Source: Apostichopus japonicus | Lineage: Eukaryota > Echinodermata > Holothuroidea > Aspidochirotida > Stichopodidae | Assembly: GCF_037975245.1 (NCBI RefSeq) | Contig: NC_092580.1 | Span: forward strand, 29,787,501 to 29,851,500 | Length of the DNA stretch: 64,000 nucleotides | Direction: 5' to 3' | Shown: piece after piece, positions 47,976-61,600 of the stretch | How positions within the stretch are numbered: position 1 is the first letter of the stretch | Layout: every line of letters starts with the position of its first letter | Made by a program: the position numbers and the translations under genes | Notes under the pieces: generated by a model | The model's database searches: none | Seen by the model: only the letters and a program-made list of their open reading frames with translations | What the model was told of the DNA's origin: nothing

Positions 47976-50784
47976 ATGGCAGCTCCCATGAAGAACAAGA
48001 GGGACAATTCCAAGGAAAACGATGGTACATCTCAAGCTGCAAAGAAATTGAAACTAGCGACAGATCTCCATAGTGATGTAGATGAGAATGTGTTACATGA
48101 TTTTGATGGGTTTAAAGTCGATAAAATCTTGTCGGAGAGCGCCGAGAGCAAAAGCTTGTTTTTGCTTGGCTCCTTCTCAGAGAGCGCCAAAAAAGCAGTT
48201 GTTTTGTTAGAGAAGAAACCGTTTCTCTCTGATGACCTCACTTTAAAGTCGCTGATGAGTAAAGAGACAAAACTTAAACTTGGTTTAAAGAACGACATTT
48301 ATGGTGCCTACGAAAGCTTTCCACCAGTTGAAGTAAATGGTATGGTTGTTTCTAATCTTAGGTATAGCCTAGGCCAAACTTTAACGATAGGCCTCATCTG
48401 TTACACAATAAAGTTATACTCCAGACAGGTGTTCATAGACTCCGTGCAAAATTATAAAATACCTTATTTAACTATAGTGATATAAAGCAAATTATGATTG
48501 GCAGCAGGAACAGGTACCCATTAGGCAGGCAAAATATTTGTTCGTGTTAATAAAGTCTTAAGACTGAGGTAGCATTCATAAGTTGACAGGCACACCCAAC
48601 GTATGCCACATAAATAGTAGGCCTACTGACAAAGAGAAAGCAAGAAGTTTGTACAGGAGTAACTACAAACTATAATAAATCATTTACCAAAATCAATCAA
48701 ATGTTACCAAATTAATTACAGCCGAACCAGGTTACTAATCGGCCAAACAAGTGGCTATGATCATTACAATTTACACTACATGTTTCTCTCGGCTAATTTA
48801 TTTCTAAAGTAGACAAGTTTGGCCTTCAATACCTTTTACATCTTGTGTCAGGTAATCAACATTGCTGCTTACATTCACTCTTGCCTTCTCGACCTATACT
48901 GTGTGGCATCCATTGGGAGCATCTGTGTAGAGTGGGGTACGTTAGCAATAGCTTTCATTAAATTTTTCCCCTTTCTTTTCTCTTGCAGGTGTGAAAACAA
49001 CTGTAATTTATCCAGCAACTGATAAACACATCAACAAGTATAAGAGCCAAGTTTTGCATTTAGTTACAGAGTCTTATAAAGACTACCAAAATATAACTTT
49101 GCCTTATCTGAATGAACAAGACTTCAGCATTCAGGTCAGTCTATAGTCTTTTTTCACTTTAATTAGAAATATTTAATTAAAGTATTGGTAATAATGCAAT
49201 GAAATTTAGTAGTGTCCTTTCCTTTTTCTTTCACAGTATACTAGACATATCTATTTATTTTGTTCATGATAGCTTTATCAACACATATAAGTAATTTTCT
49301 TCTCCTTAAGTTCCCTTCTTTGCTAAAACAGGCATAAACAGACACATAAATAAATGTCAGAAAATCTCACACAAGAAGTTATTCCTAGAATCCTTCATGC
49401 ATCAAAATATCCCCCTCCTCTCCCACCCACCCCCCACAAAAAAAAAATCTTTTTTCATATTGTTAAAATGAATGTCAAATGTAAAAGAAGTTTTATATTG
49501 ATATTTAACCATTTTATAAGGTTTACATTTGTGTGCTTGTGTGCACCATTGTCATGCTTCATTGATTACTAGCAAAAGGAAGTGTGTAGTTACTTTATTT
49601 TCCAAAAATAATAAAACTCTCTGTCTAATCACCAAGAATTTTTTTTTTTCGTACCTAATAGTGGGTTTACAACATTTTGGAAAAGAAAGCTGAATCAGAA
49701 CACATTATATATGAAGATCCAGACCCAGAGGTTGGATTTGTTCTCCTGCCAGATATGAAATGGGACGGCCAGAAGATAGACGCCCTCCACTTGATCGCAA
49801 TCTGCCATAAACGAGGACTGAAGAGCTTGCGGGATCTCAACAAGGAACACATTCCATTGCTAAAGAACATAAGAGAGAAATGTTTGGTAGGTTTATGCTG
49901 GTTTTGGGTCATTTCAGCATTTGACTTAAACTGGAATTGAAAGAAGTGATGTAACCTTGGACTGCTTGGAATGACAAGAGATAAGAAAGCTGGTCATACA
50001 TAGCATCAAATCATTGTATGAATGAGTTTTAGTATCCAGTCATACAAAAAAACATCAATACAATGCTGCTGGAATATGGTTGCTCATGTAATAGTTGGAT
50101 ATGCATGCTTGCTTGTCACAAGTTTGAAGATCTTGGCTTGAAGAAGCGACACTGCAATGCTGAGATTAGCACACAGTGCCACCGGTTTCTTGTGCAATTT
50201 CTGATCCTGAAACCTGCAGAGTGACAATCCTTTGCAACCTAAAAGATCGGGTAAATTGTCGTCATAAAGAACACTGCTATATCAGGATTGAGCAGCATCC
50301 TTTGTTACAGTTGTTCCATTTTCTAATGCTACATAGGACCATATCATGCTTACAAGAAAGCATAATTTTTGATTTTATATCCGCAAGGTAACTTTCATGT
50401 ATGTCATATGAAAGGGACTGTCTTTAATTTCTCGTTGTATCAAAACAAAATGAGCATTTTACCAAAAAAGGTTATCATCAATTCTTAATTATTCTATTAT
50501 TATTGACCCTGCAGGAAGCAGTTAAGACCAAGTATGCGGTTGGAAGGGAGCAACTTCGCATGTACTTCCACTACCAGGCTTCGTACTATCAACTTCATGT
50601 TCATGTGACTCACCTCAGGAACCACGCACCCGGAATACAGACAGAGAAAGCGCATCTTCTGTCCGACATCATTGAGAACATTGAACTTATGCCAGACTAT
50701 TATCAGAGAAAAAGTTTGACATTTGCATTGAGAGAAAGCGATGGCCTTTTGGATCGTTTTAGGAAAGCTGGTAAAGTAGAGTAG
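47976..50784 (+). CDS. DCPS: DCPS, scavenger m7GpppX diphosphatase, 4 exons
   Basis: Exons: 47976-48339, 48989-49134, 49662-49886, 50515-50784; 334 aa against 337 in human. GT-AG introns, phases consistent. The start at 47976 has a good context (AAAATGG); an in-frame ATG at 47958 would add six residues. The N-terminal swapped domain contains LEKKPF and [12 protein letters not shown]. The C-terminal HIT domain contains [43 protein letters not shown] and [13 protein letters not shown] hydrolyses the cap remnant left by 3'-5' mRNA decay. The HIT segment reads [11 protein letters not shown]: the central nucleophile (His273) and third His (275) are present, but the first His of the triad is Gln271. 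It is head-to-head with ZMYND10. Confidence 0.94.
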
Positions 50785-52638
50785 AATGGTTCATGCAGAA
50801 TTGAAGCGGTTTGATCGTTACCTGAACAGTACACACTTTATACCAACAATAATGAAGTACAATGAATTATAAATTTCATCATGATTGGAAACTTTAAATA
50901 GTTAAAGCTACATACTGAATTGCTGAATCACAACCACCATTTTTGTATGGGTACCTGGCTAAAATGGTATGCCCGCCTCTAGGGAAGGTTCTAAATGGAG
51001 GGTGAGGTGGGGGGGGGGGTTTTGATGCAATCCTTCTTTAAAATACCAGGCTACCATCACTTGCATATAGTTAACTGTAGTATATTTTTGATTATTAATA
51101 ATGTCGTTGCCATCTTTGTTAAAAAAAATTATAATGCCACTAACAACACTTTTTTCTGAGTAGATGTTGACATGAAATGACAATCCTCTTCACTTTTCTC
51201 CACGGTATTGATGGTATTGACTACACACAGAAAATAATGAGGGTTGACAAAGCACCATCTGTCCCATTCATGAATGCAGGCTACATGCAAATGTCTGATT
51301 CTTGCCTACTTTATGAAAAACTTCTGCAACTTGGTTAGTAATATCAGCTGAAATATGGTTGCCATGAGAGATGTGGTAGTGGATGTGGCAAATTGTAGCA
51401 ACCCACTTCAAAGAGAAGTGGGCAATCTGTCTCTTTAATATGACATACTGAACTTTACGAAGAGGCATTTCAAGCAACTTCAATTTCCTCCCATTTGAAC
51501 CCCCCCCCCCCCAGCTCACATAAAAAAGGACTCTTTTCCAAAAACATGTTGATGTGTCCTGTGTTTGTTAGGCGCTTTTCCATAGGGGTCTACACCACCC
51601 ATCCCCCTTAAGATTTTCAGAGTTGTCACTCTTGGCGGGAGGCAGATGGTTGATCTAGCATGTGTCAGCTAATTTAGAATCAAGACGTGATTGGCCGGTA
51701 TACGACTGACGGACAAAAGGTCAAGGGTTATTGTTTTGTATACAAAATAAATACCAGAATTTTGTAAAAAGTCTGTGTTTTCGATTTCTCCCGTATACAA
51801 TTTTCATGCTTTCCGTGAGATATTTTAACTTGTCCGTACATCCATGTTCTAGGCCCATTTCCGTGTGATTTTCGGATAATTTTGTACCACTTGAAAAGGT
51901 GTGGGATACTTGGTGGATGTATGAATACAACTGAAAGTACCAGTGTTTAAGTCTTGGATCTTAATATTGAATGTTTGCATTGTTAAAATCATTAGGTCTA
52001 ATTGTGACCTTACATAACTCACGGTGACGAGTTGGTTGCCATGACACTTAATATGTACGTGTCACAAGAGCACGTCAGCTGTGCTACTAACTCCATGAGT
52101 GACTATATGGCAAGTATTACTTATATAGGTATGGCTATATCACATCAGTACTACCCTATATTAGCGTGATCATGCACGTCCCTTGAACAAACTGATAACT
52201 TAGGCTTATTTACGTCTTTACTATAGGAATGACAAAATCATACAATAGAGGTCCTTAAAAATTATACCGACGGACGCACGCATGGACGGACGAACGAACG
52301 CATGAACGAACATAGCGTACAATGTTGTATGAGGCCATCTACGTACGAAGAACTGATCAACGGTGTAAATGTAGATATTACTTTATCCAGATATTCGGAT
52401 AAGACTGAAAAGAGAACTAAAACTTGGAATATGGTTGTCGAGAAATGAACACGTTCGTAACTCATTGCCTAACTCAAAAGTCAACAAAGTACTTTCCCTA
52501 TGTACGGCTCTGATACAGTGGAATGACGACGGCACTTTACCGGTTGATAACCCTCTCAAGATAACAGTATATCCAAAGCCATAGTCATTCGTGTATGTTT
52601 TGATATCGAATATTGCGAAGATCATCGATACTGGATAT
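50785..52638. other. Intergenic, no gene recognised
   Basis: G-run at about 51009 and C-run at about 51500 suggest decayed MITE sequence. A short ACGG/ACGA/ACGC tetranucleotide stretch lies at 52265-52312. Confidence 0.45.
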
Positions 52639-53047
52639 CAGTAGCGTCGCCGACGTGGAGGAGTGGTGGTGGGGGAGGTTGCCCACCTTTGTTCGGTCCA
52701 CCTCCCTTCCGAATGAAATTTGTTGTTTCCCAAAATAAACCTTTGGCAAGAAAATACTCAAGTTTGCAACCTCGACTGACTATAATTTATTTACGTCAAG
52801 CTCCAAAGTGTTGCCCATAGGAAGCTGATATTTACGCTATTCTGGAACGAACTTTAGGGGGCTTCCCACTTCAACCCTCCCAGGGGCCCTATGTCAGCCA
52901 CTCGGGCCCACGCCGACATGGCTTAGTGTTAAGCCCTAGCACTAACTCATTCACCTGCTTTCCGGTGCCCACTACCCCTCCCTCACGAATGTTGCTCTAA
53001 TTTTTACAGACACTCCCCCACTTTTCACATGTCTGGCGACGCCACTG
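52639..53047. mobile_element. Probable hAT-like MITE, family F
   Basis: A 409-bp segment starting CAGTAGCGTCGCC and ending GGCGACGCCACTG, inverted complements with one mismatch over 13 bp. Flanking octamers CTGGATAT and CTTGATCA match at 5 of 8 positions, which fits an old, decayed target duplication. Confidence 0.7.
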
Positions 53048-56000
53048 CTTGATCAGCGCTCATTCAAAATTGAGAACAATTTATTGGATCGATAATTTAC
53101 CGATACGCTTCTGAGTTCCTGACATCTATAAAACTAAAATTACTGTGACTATATGGGAAAATAAAACTTTGTGAAGCGATAGAACGAAACGAGTGTGTAT
53201 AGTTTTTTTTTTTTGGTTATAATGACGATACGATCTAACAAACTACAAAAATAAATTTTGGGCCTACATTCCAATGTTTAACATTAATGTATAATATAAG
53301 CTATAGTTTATAGATGACATTGATTGAATGAGCAATGACGTGCTCTGTTACTCGCCATCATTCTTACATTTCTTCTGAAAACATCACGTATTCGTATGGA
53401 AACTTTAAGGTGCCATAAAAATGTTAAGATCTTTGCTTGCAATTTTTCTTGCAATTCACCAATTTAATTGCCGCAAAATGTTGAAATGATGACATTCTAT
53501 GCTAGCGTTAATGTTTTACCTTTTTTTTAGTGCAAACTGTTGAATCGACGGGTTTAATTAAGGGATCAACTTTTATCATTTTGTTGTAAATTGCTACTAA
53601 ATTTCCAAAAGATCTTATCATTTTTGACGGCACCTTAACGTTTCCATGCGATGGCCAAAATTAAATGCCAGGCATTCTCATGTATTGATAGGTAGTTTCC
53701 CAGGGTCTATATATATATATATATGTCTTGCCTCAAAAGTGGTAGTATAAATTGTGACATTAGGCTATATGATTTTGAGAGCGTAAACGTATGGAAGCGT
53801 GAAATGAACCGAATTTAACAGCAGCGCGTTAACGACCCTTTAATTGTACTATGCGGTATAGTTATGCTGTAAGGGTCTGATTAACTTTAACAGAGACTGA
53901 AAATATGTTCATCTTATGCTAAGAAATCCAATTATTAGAGGAAATAATTTAACCGTAATACATAAAGAAACCCTAAAAAACATTTGATGAGCGCCTCAAA
54001 TCTTCAGTCCCGGAGAAAGATTGACATTTTTCTATACACTATAGACGCATATCGTATTGTACAACAAACCAACGTGAAAAAAATGCTTGTATTGATATGA
54101 TATGATATGATTAATTTCCTACGAACGTAAAACAGCCTACTACACAGAACAAGACACAAGGCCTAGGCTACCACGAGAATCGTTATACAGAAACACCTGG
54201 TATTGTAATGTTCCGCTTTAACGAACGTTTCAAAGTTATCTCCTCTGATAACAGATAGGCATACAGTGCAATTAGCCGTCAAGTGATTACCGAAAGTGAC
54301 TCCGCAATGAATTTTGTGTACAGTGTATGCATAAGCTAGGTCTTATTATACGTCTGCTTTCAATGTGCGGTAGGCTATATATATAGATTCGCGTTGACGC
54401 AAGTTATGACCAATTGAGGTTTTAGACGGTATAATTCACAACGATGACTGGATGTCGATTTTGTAGGTCTATAATTATAAAATACTTAAAGCGTAACAGC
54501 CAATTCTCAGTCAATCATCCGGGTCGGATCAGATCCGATTTGAATAAACATTGTCGGAAAGATCATCATTGAGTTTCCTGTTTTGCAGTCTTCATTAAAG
54601 TGTCAAAAATAGAAGAGAAGGGCATCTTTCAATTTCGCCCGGTGTTTTTTTAAATAATTTTTAAGGGGGTAGAGGTGCCGAAGAAAATTGTCGAATTGAG
54701 GTCAAAAATCTGTTCAGATTTTGTAAAAATGCCCACAAATTGGGAAAATGATTCATACTTGACAACAAAATCTAAAGCTCCCCCACAAAGAAGTAAATTC
54801 TGCCCACTCCTAATTCGAGAAAGTCGAGCAACTTTTCGCTGGTGGTCAGGTTTTTATTTCTCTTAATATGGGATTAATTTGAGTGAAGAATAATGTGATG
54901 TGAGTACCGTATTTGTAAGACTTGGGACCCCTAACGTTCCAGGGATTCTCCCCCTCTAACCCCCCCCCCCCGAGTTAAATGTGTATATATGTAGCGAAAT
55001 ACGTAGCGTGGAAATACACATTTGGTAACAGCGTGCAATGAAACAAAGCGCAAAACAAGGAAATAAATGAAATCCTTAAAATGTATCTTCATGCTCAGTT
55101 AGTGTCGTATCATCCCAACGATGAATTATAGAAAACATCAAAATTATTGTCAGATACCATTGTGCAATCTAGAAATGCCTTGTATAGTTATCCGTATTAT
55201 ATGAAGATATATCATTGCTCCTATATAATGAATATAGAAAATATGAAATTTAATTTAAGAAATCAAGTCAATGCTAAAACTTTTATTTATTTTATAGAAA
55301 TTTGTTTATAAGTTATTCGGATGCTGACATAAACATTTCTTATCTAAAGGATGTTTTAATACTATGATAACTGCTGTTTAACGGTATAGGCTGTATGGCG
55401 AAACTATTACGGAAATGGCAGGTGGAACGCCTTTATAAAGTCAGGTGAGAATTTTGTACTCCATTTTGGAAATTTGGAAAAAGGGACTTTGGAAAAAGGG
55501 ACTCCAATTAAGCCTGATTTTATAACTCAAGAGTGTTTGACAGTAATGAAATGTCTGAGCACATTATTCCTCATGAACATAACACTACCATTTGTTGGTT
55601 CATTATTGTATTATCATATCAGACTGATATTAAATATGCACATTGATTGCGACATGTTATTAATGACATTATTATTAATGACGAATAAATCATTATTAAA
55701 TGTTTAACATGAAGTGATTAATGATCTATATATGTCTTTTAGTGAATTTCGATGGTTAGGAATCCAGCAGAAGCTCGATTGACGCCAATTCTATTAACGC
55801 ACATCGACTTAAACCGAACCTTCTCTTTTTAGCGAGACAGACGCGTAAATAGGTATGTCACGAAATTCCTGTCGAGACCCGGGACCGACACATGAGAGAC
55901 TCAATCCTACGGACGAGAGTTAAAACCTCAGCATCTGTGTAATTTTGGCAAAAGGCAAACCTCTTTAAATGTTCCTTTTTCTAAAAACAAACAACAACTA

Positions 56001-57535
56001 AACTTTAACCTATATTTGCAGATTCTTGTACGAACAACTTTACTCAAGATGGAGTCGCAGTGAAATTCAAAAGAGGCTGGGCCCTAAACTCCACACAGGC
56101 AGAGAGGGAGGTGGAGAGAGAGGGTGAGATAATAGACAGAGAGGAGAAAACTCGTGTGAGGTAGATGCTATGTAAGTATAATTAAGAACAAAAGAGTCTT
56201 TGTATAGATATTTGGTCTCCACACAACCCTTTCATTTTTGTGCAAATATTCGTATTTGCGGACAGCAATCCACAAGAAAACAAGTATTGTCTGCTTCTGA
56301 GCAAACCAATTGATATCTTCTAACAAGACTCAGAAACTAACAGGCTTATAGTTTTAACACACGACGAGATCAATCGCAAGATCGAATTAAAAAAAAACAC
56401 AGTTCATTTGATGATAATCCCGACGATCACCGAAGGTAAGTTTTTGATATTTGTGATTATTATGATTGATGTAATAATCTTATTGCTTTGCTGATTTAAA
56501 GGTTAGAAGAAGTTATATTATCCATCATTAAATGTTCGTGTTTCGGGAAGTCACAGATGTTCCTTATTAAAACGGTTTACAGAGGCGGGCGGATTCAAGA
56601 TATTTCTTGTTAAAAAAGGAGGATGTGTTTCTCTGAGTTCATTGAAACCGACTACTATTCAGAGGGAGATCAAATGATCACTCCCCGCCCCTCCATCCCC
56701 CTCAATAATTAAACTGTTGCATTAATAATGATCCATTCTGAGGCATATTTGGATCGTACATTAGGTCTATTATTTGGTCTAAACGCATATAGTTGTGCTA
56801 GTAAGTTAGTAACTGATTTATCGGCTGGGTTAATAAAGAATTCCCGCTCCTATGGTTGTGACATGTAGGTGATACTTTTCTTATACAGTGGTATGTTAAT
56901 AACATATATGAAACAAACCATCGTCGTCGTATAGAAAACCTTCCGATGTTGTTTCCATGTAACTTCTGAGGCGGTCCGTATCCAAGAAAGGTAGGAGGGG
57001 TGGGTGGGTAACTGAACCAACTATCTGATTCCTCCACCCACCTCGACCTCTGCATTGGTAAAAATCTTTATTTTTGGTGTACAATTGATTATTCAGATGT
57101 GGTTTATGCAATGTTTTAGTATAACCGTTGGTATACATAAGCGCCTAAAAATTCACCCCATCAAAATCAAACCGGTCCAAATCCCTTCAGCGGTTCAGCA
57201 TAATGTTATCCTCGAAGAGATCCACTGGTACCAGTTTTGCGACACGGTGAACTGAGACGTTCGTGGAGAATTCATATTCATAATATTAAGATATTGTGCA
57301 AGGTTATAAGGAATAATTTTCCTCAAAGCTCTGTGTCTACAGTGAACACAGGGGTTGTTTATAATTATTTGTTATGAGCAAATCTACACTTATTCACGCG
57401 CCGAAAGGCAGAGGGTATAGGTGGAGTGTGGGGGGTGGGGCTCAGCCTAAGGTTCTTAAATTTTTTAAAGTATTTTATTAACAGAACATTGCATTTAGTC
57501 CTAATTATAGACCTATTTTGTAGTTAAAATATGCA
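53048..57535. other. Intergenic, no gene recognised
   Basis: No exon of a known family was seen. A segment at 56022-56120 is flanked by an acceptor-like TTTGCAG and a donor-like GTGAGA and could be an untranslated exon of the downstream gene, but this is a guess. Confidence 0.4.
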
Positions 57536-57543
57536 TCACAATG

Positions 57544-57918
57544 CAGTGGCGTAGGAAGGTACCTTTGAGTGGGGGGGCTGAAGATTTATAGCCGGCCTGG
57601 GGGAGGGGTCTAAGGGGAGGGGGTGTCCCCCTCCCCCTTTGGATTTTTTTGCATTTCCAGGTGGCATCAGATGCAATTTGGTGCAATATAGCACACTTCA
57701 ACACCCACCCCATTTTGTAAACTTAATTTTGTATTTTCACCTGGCCTTAGATGCAATTTGGTGCTCCAAATGAGATTTTTTTTCTCATTTGGAAATGAAA
57801 AAGGGGTTTTCTGACTTGCGAAGCGGGGGGGGGGGGGCGGAATGATACTTCCACCCCTCCACATTTTTCACTGGGGGGGGGGCTGGCGCCCCCCAGCCCC
57901 CCGGTTCCTACGCCCTTG
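57544..57918. mobile_element. hAT-like MITE, family B copy 2
   Basis: A 375-bp element starting CAGTGGCGTAGGAAGG and ending GGTTCCTACGCCCTTG, flanked by a perfect 8-bp duplication TCACAATG (57536-57543 and 57919-57926). It aligns end to end with 8546-8921 in inverted orientation. Non-coding, with a G-run and several C-runs. Confidence 0.92.
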
Positions 57919-58581
57919 TCACAATGGATAATTTGACATCTAATCATTTCCATGTCCCCCTATAAGAAACGAACCCACAGCCACTTCTCATTCGAAAATA
58001 AATTCATCCATCTCATACAGCTTCCCCATAAAGGTTCATTCCCCTACCAAACTCAGTCAGGGAAACTGATATCCCCCCCCCACCCCCACATTTGAAACCC
58101 TGTATACCTCACTGCATACAAATGACCACGTTCGTATAGCAAAAAAATTACAAATCACTTTTCAAATGTTTCCACAATTACAATTTTCTGAGGATAGAAT
58201 ATTGCGTGTTCATTCAAATGCTCTCTTGCAAATTTGGTCTATTACCTGAAAACACTCTCTTTGTTGTAATTTTAATGGTAGTGTTTGCGCAAGTTCTACA
58301 GAATAGAAAAATTAGGCTTGTACATTTTTCACAGTTTTCCCATTTCTATTTATAACACATGGTGTTGCCAGATAAGAATGTGACATCAAACTATAAATAC
58401 AACCTAAGAAATGTTGACTACATTATTATTATTTTTTAAATTATTATTCATTATTTTTTAGCTCGCTATGGTTCCTTTTGTTTTATAGAAATGAGACGGA
58501 ATTTTTGACATTATCTTGTGACTCTCCACCGGTGAGGCTTCATTTATTTACTTTCTGGGGGCATTTCAAAGTATACCAGAG

Positions 58582-58600
58582 TGACGTCAAAATGACGTCA
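58582..58600. promoter_or_regulatory. Two perfect CRE palindromes
   Basis: TGACGTCA occurs at 58582-58589 and again at 58593-58600, 11 bp apart, about one helical turn. TGACGTCA is the consensus for CREB/ATF-type bZIP factors. The second copy overlaps the start codon chosen for the SLC10-like gene. Confidence 0.6.
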
Positions 58601-61600
58601 GAGCATGCGCAAAAAAGGGCTGGTTCTGATCTTACTCTGGTAGATCTCGAGTTTATAACACAGATTGTGAGTATGGCGGCGGACACGATATCTCTGTTTG
58701 GTGTAGGGTACAGCTTACAGGTATTGAAACAGAGAGCCGAGCTTGCGAAGGGTGTTTGCCTTGGACTCTGCTTACAAACAGTTCTGCTACCTTTCGTCGG
58801 TTACCTTATTGGTAACATATTTCACCTGGAACCCTTGGACGCTTTGTCAATACTAGCCACAACTTCTGCACCAATCGCAGGCTACTCATGCGTACTGACG
58901 TTCTGGGCAGGTGGTGACGTAAGCCTGTGGTAAGCGGATTAATTATATAATTTCATATAGTGTCTATACAAGGATTCCACATTTAAATATCATTAACACT
59001 GTAAATCAGTGCATTTTCCAACTGAATGCACTGTTTTCCGGCCTTCTTATTTAGCTTAAAAGTATCATTTGCATATATACCACGTGGCACCGTCTGTATT
59101 GCAGGACACCTACATAGGTTTCATACTATAGGAGCACGTTAAAAAACGAGGGCCGTGATTAGATTTTAGACGAATATATCTCAGCTCCCACTGGCGCACC
59201 AATATATTTCTTATGGAAACTTACTTCGAAAAATGTAGGTTGACTTAGATGCAAAGTGGTGATATATTTTACCAAATTTTGGAAACATTTGGAAGATTTT
59301 TCAACCATTTCGATTGTACTGCATGTACATACATGTTATTCATTTATACCTGTACACTAGGAAGAATTTTGATTATTATATTTGTCAGAGGGGATGGGAC
59401 TGAGCCCCTCTTTGATTTTATTCAAGATAGAGGAGGGCAGAAGCCCTTAGAACTATACGTGCTTGCCCCCTGCCTACTCCAACACCCACCATATACTCCT
59501 TCCTATCCAGGGACTTATTGTATGATTTGCGAATTCCGTGACAATTACACATTGAGTTTTTACGATAAAATTCTCTAAAAATAAGTATATCAGGGATTAA
59601 TCTTATATCATGCAAGAAGCAGTGAAAACAATGCAAAACAATGCAAACAATGAAACAATGCAAAACAATGCAAAACCACGCCACTTGAATTAATTGGTCA
59701 GTTTGGATTTGATAAGAGTCTCACTATCTTGCGGACCTTTCTTTGCACCAACAGTGTGTTACTATCCACTCTATCCACGACACTTTCTATTGGTTTTATA
59801 CCTCTGTGGTTCTTCCTCTACCACTCATCGTATTGGTATTCTGAATTGTACATCGTTGCCCATCCTGAAGACATTACGATGTACCTCTTTGCCATTCTTA
59901 TTCCCGTCGGACTCGGTGCGTTATTACATGGATTTTGCACGAAGAAAACTATGTATATACCCCAGGTAAGTTTGGTATCTCCGTGATGCAACATGTCGGG
60001 ATCCCACTTCTGTTGTGAGCTAGGTTATAAGGGCACCTAAAACCATCTTCTCTACCCATCAACCCACACATCTATACTATATGTATGTCTTTTAGATTCT
60101 CCTGCAAGCAGGAACTCGCGAAGAAGCCTCATTGCCTTATCAAAGCCGCAAGCTGACCGAAGTCAGTCTCTTACATTCATATTTAACGTCCATGATTATG
60201 AATTGTCGATTATAAACAACTCTGTAACTGGACGACATACATTAATCTTGGAGTGACTCGAACCAGGGACCTTATGATTGGAAGGCACCGGCGTTAACCA
60301 CTGAGTTAACACTCCACAATATACTATATACTATACTATATTGTCTCCTAAACTATGCACGGACCTTTGTGTCACAGAACTTAAGTCCGTACCACAAAGC
60401 CAATGTGATTCGCGTTTTTATGTGCCAGGAAGAATAAGGTTACACTATCGTGCTACGTCCAGTTGCCTCGAGTAACAACATGCTCCATTATGCCCCTTTT
60501 CTCAAACCCGCCTCCTTACTTTTCATTTCACAAATTCTCATTTTGCGAGAAGTGTTGATGTAATTACTTTCTTAGGCATCTCGTTTAACGCACCACGAGG
60601 ATAATGTTTTTAAATTAAACTACATCCTAAAACTTTCTGGTATTAAAACTTTGTGCACATTTGATCATCGAGAGCCCTCTCACTGCAATAAGGAAAGTTC
60701 TTCTTATCAAAACTGTTGTTATTTCTCGGTTGGTTTATTTGCTCACAGTGTTGCCAAATTCTCCTGATCACTTTTTTGAAGCAGCTCGATAAGATTTTTT
60801 TACAATTCATTTCGTCAAACAAGCCCGAAATAGTTAAAAGATCAATTTTATGCAATAAGATATCAAATGGTGGCCTTAATATGATTAACGTTATAGGCTT
60901 TCTGTCACACGTTTGAAAAGTAGGTGGGTTAAACTATATCTGGACAGAAGCCCTGGTCCATGGAAACTTGTTTTATTGAACATTCTTCAAGGAAATATCA
61001 AAAGGGGTTCTTAATTGAATTTAATTTCTCTACACATGACATTAAAATTTCAAATCCGTTTATTAGCGATGTTTGCCGTGCATGGTTAAACTTGAAGTTT
61101 CGTCCTCCAAAATATAATATGTGCTCTAATTAATATGTTCTTAATAACTCATATTTAAAGACTGACAATTATGTTATTTAATCAAATGTCCTGAAGAGGA
61201 AGAATCCCTTTTTAGTCAGAGATTTCATTGACGCAGATGGTAATGTTCTAAATTATGCCTCCTTCATTGCAAAGTTTCATATTATGCTGATATGTTGCAT
61301 TATACTTTTATTATGGTATGACTTCATCCATCCCGAGGGCCTGGAAATTAAAGTTCCCTTTAAGGGTGTAATTATAATATTCAAAGACTTGAATTTGTTT
61401 TAAACATATTCGCACTACCAAAGTCACTTATAATTATTTCATTCAGAAAAATGTTTCTCGGCCTAAAACTTTTCTTAAGTGTGAGAAAGATACTAATAAT
61501 CTCTACAATTGGAGTAGTATTTTCAATTTTCCCTTTGTTGATGTACGAGACTCCAAAATACAGGTTCTCCAGTTCTGGTTTACTCACAGACTATTGGGTA

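Noticed and set aside
56022-56163. A coding exon for an unknown protein (FLYEQLYSRWSRSEIQKRL)
   Set aside because: It has acceptor-like and donor-like borders, but no family match and no neighbouring exon in a compatible frame; it was left as a possible untranslated exon.
58478-58591. N-terminal extension of the SLC10-like protein beginning FYRNETE
   Set aside because: No ATG opens it (the first in-frame codon at 58478 is TTG). It might be used if an upstream exon splices at 58488, but there is no evidence for that, so the ATG at 58592 was chosen.
59694-59969. A 91-codon frame overlapping SLC10-like exon 2
   Set aside because: It is the +1-shifted reading of the real exon; the other frame gives membrane segments that align with the SLC10 family and joins the flanking exons in phase.
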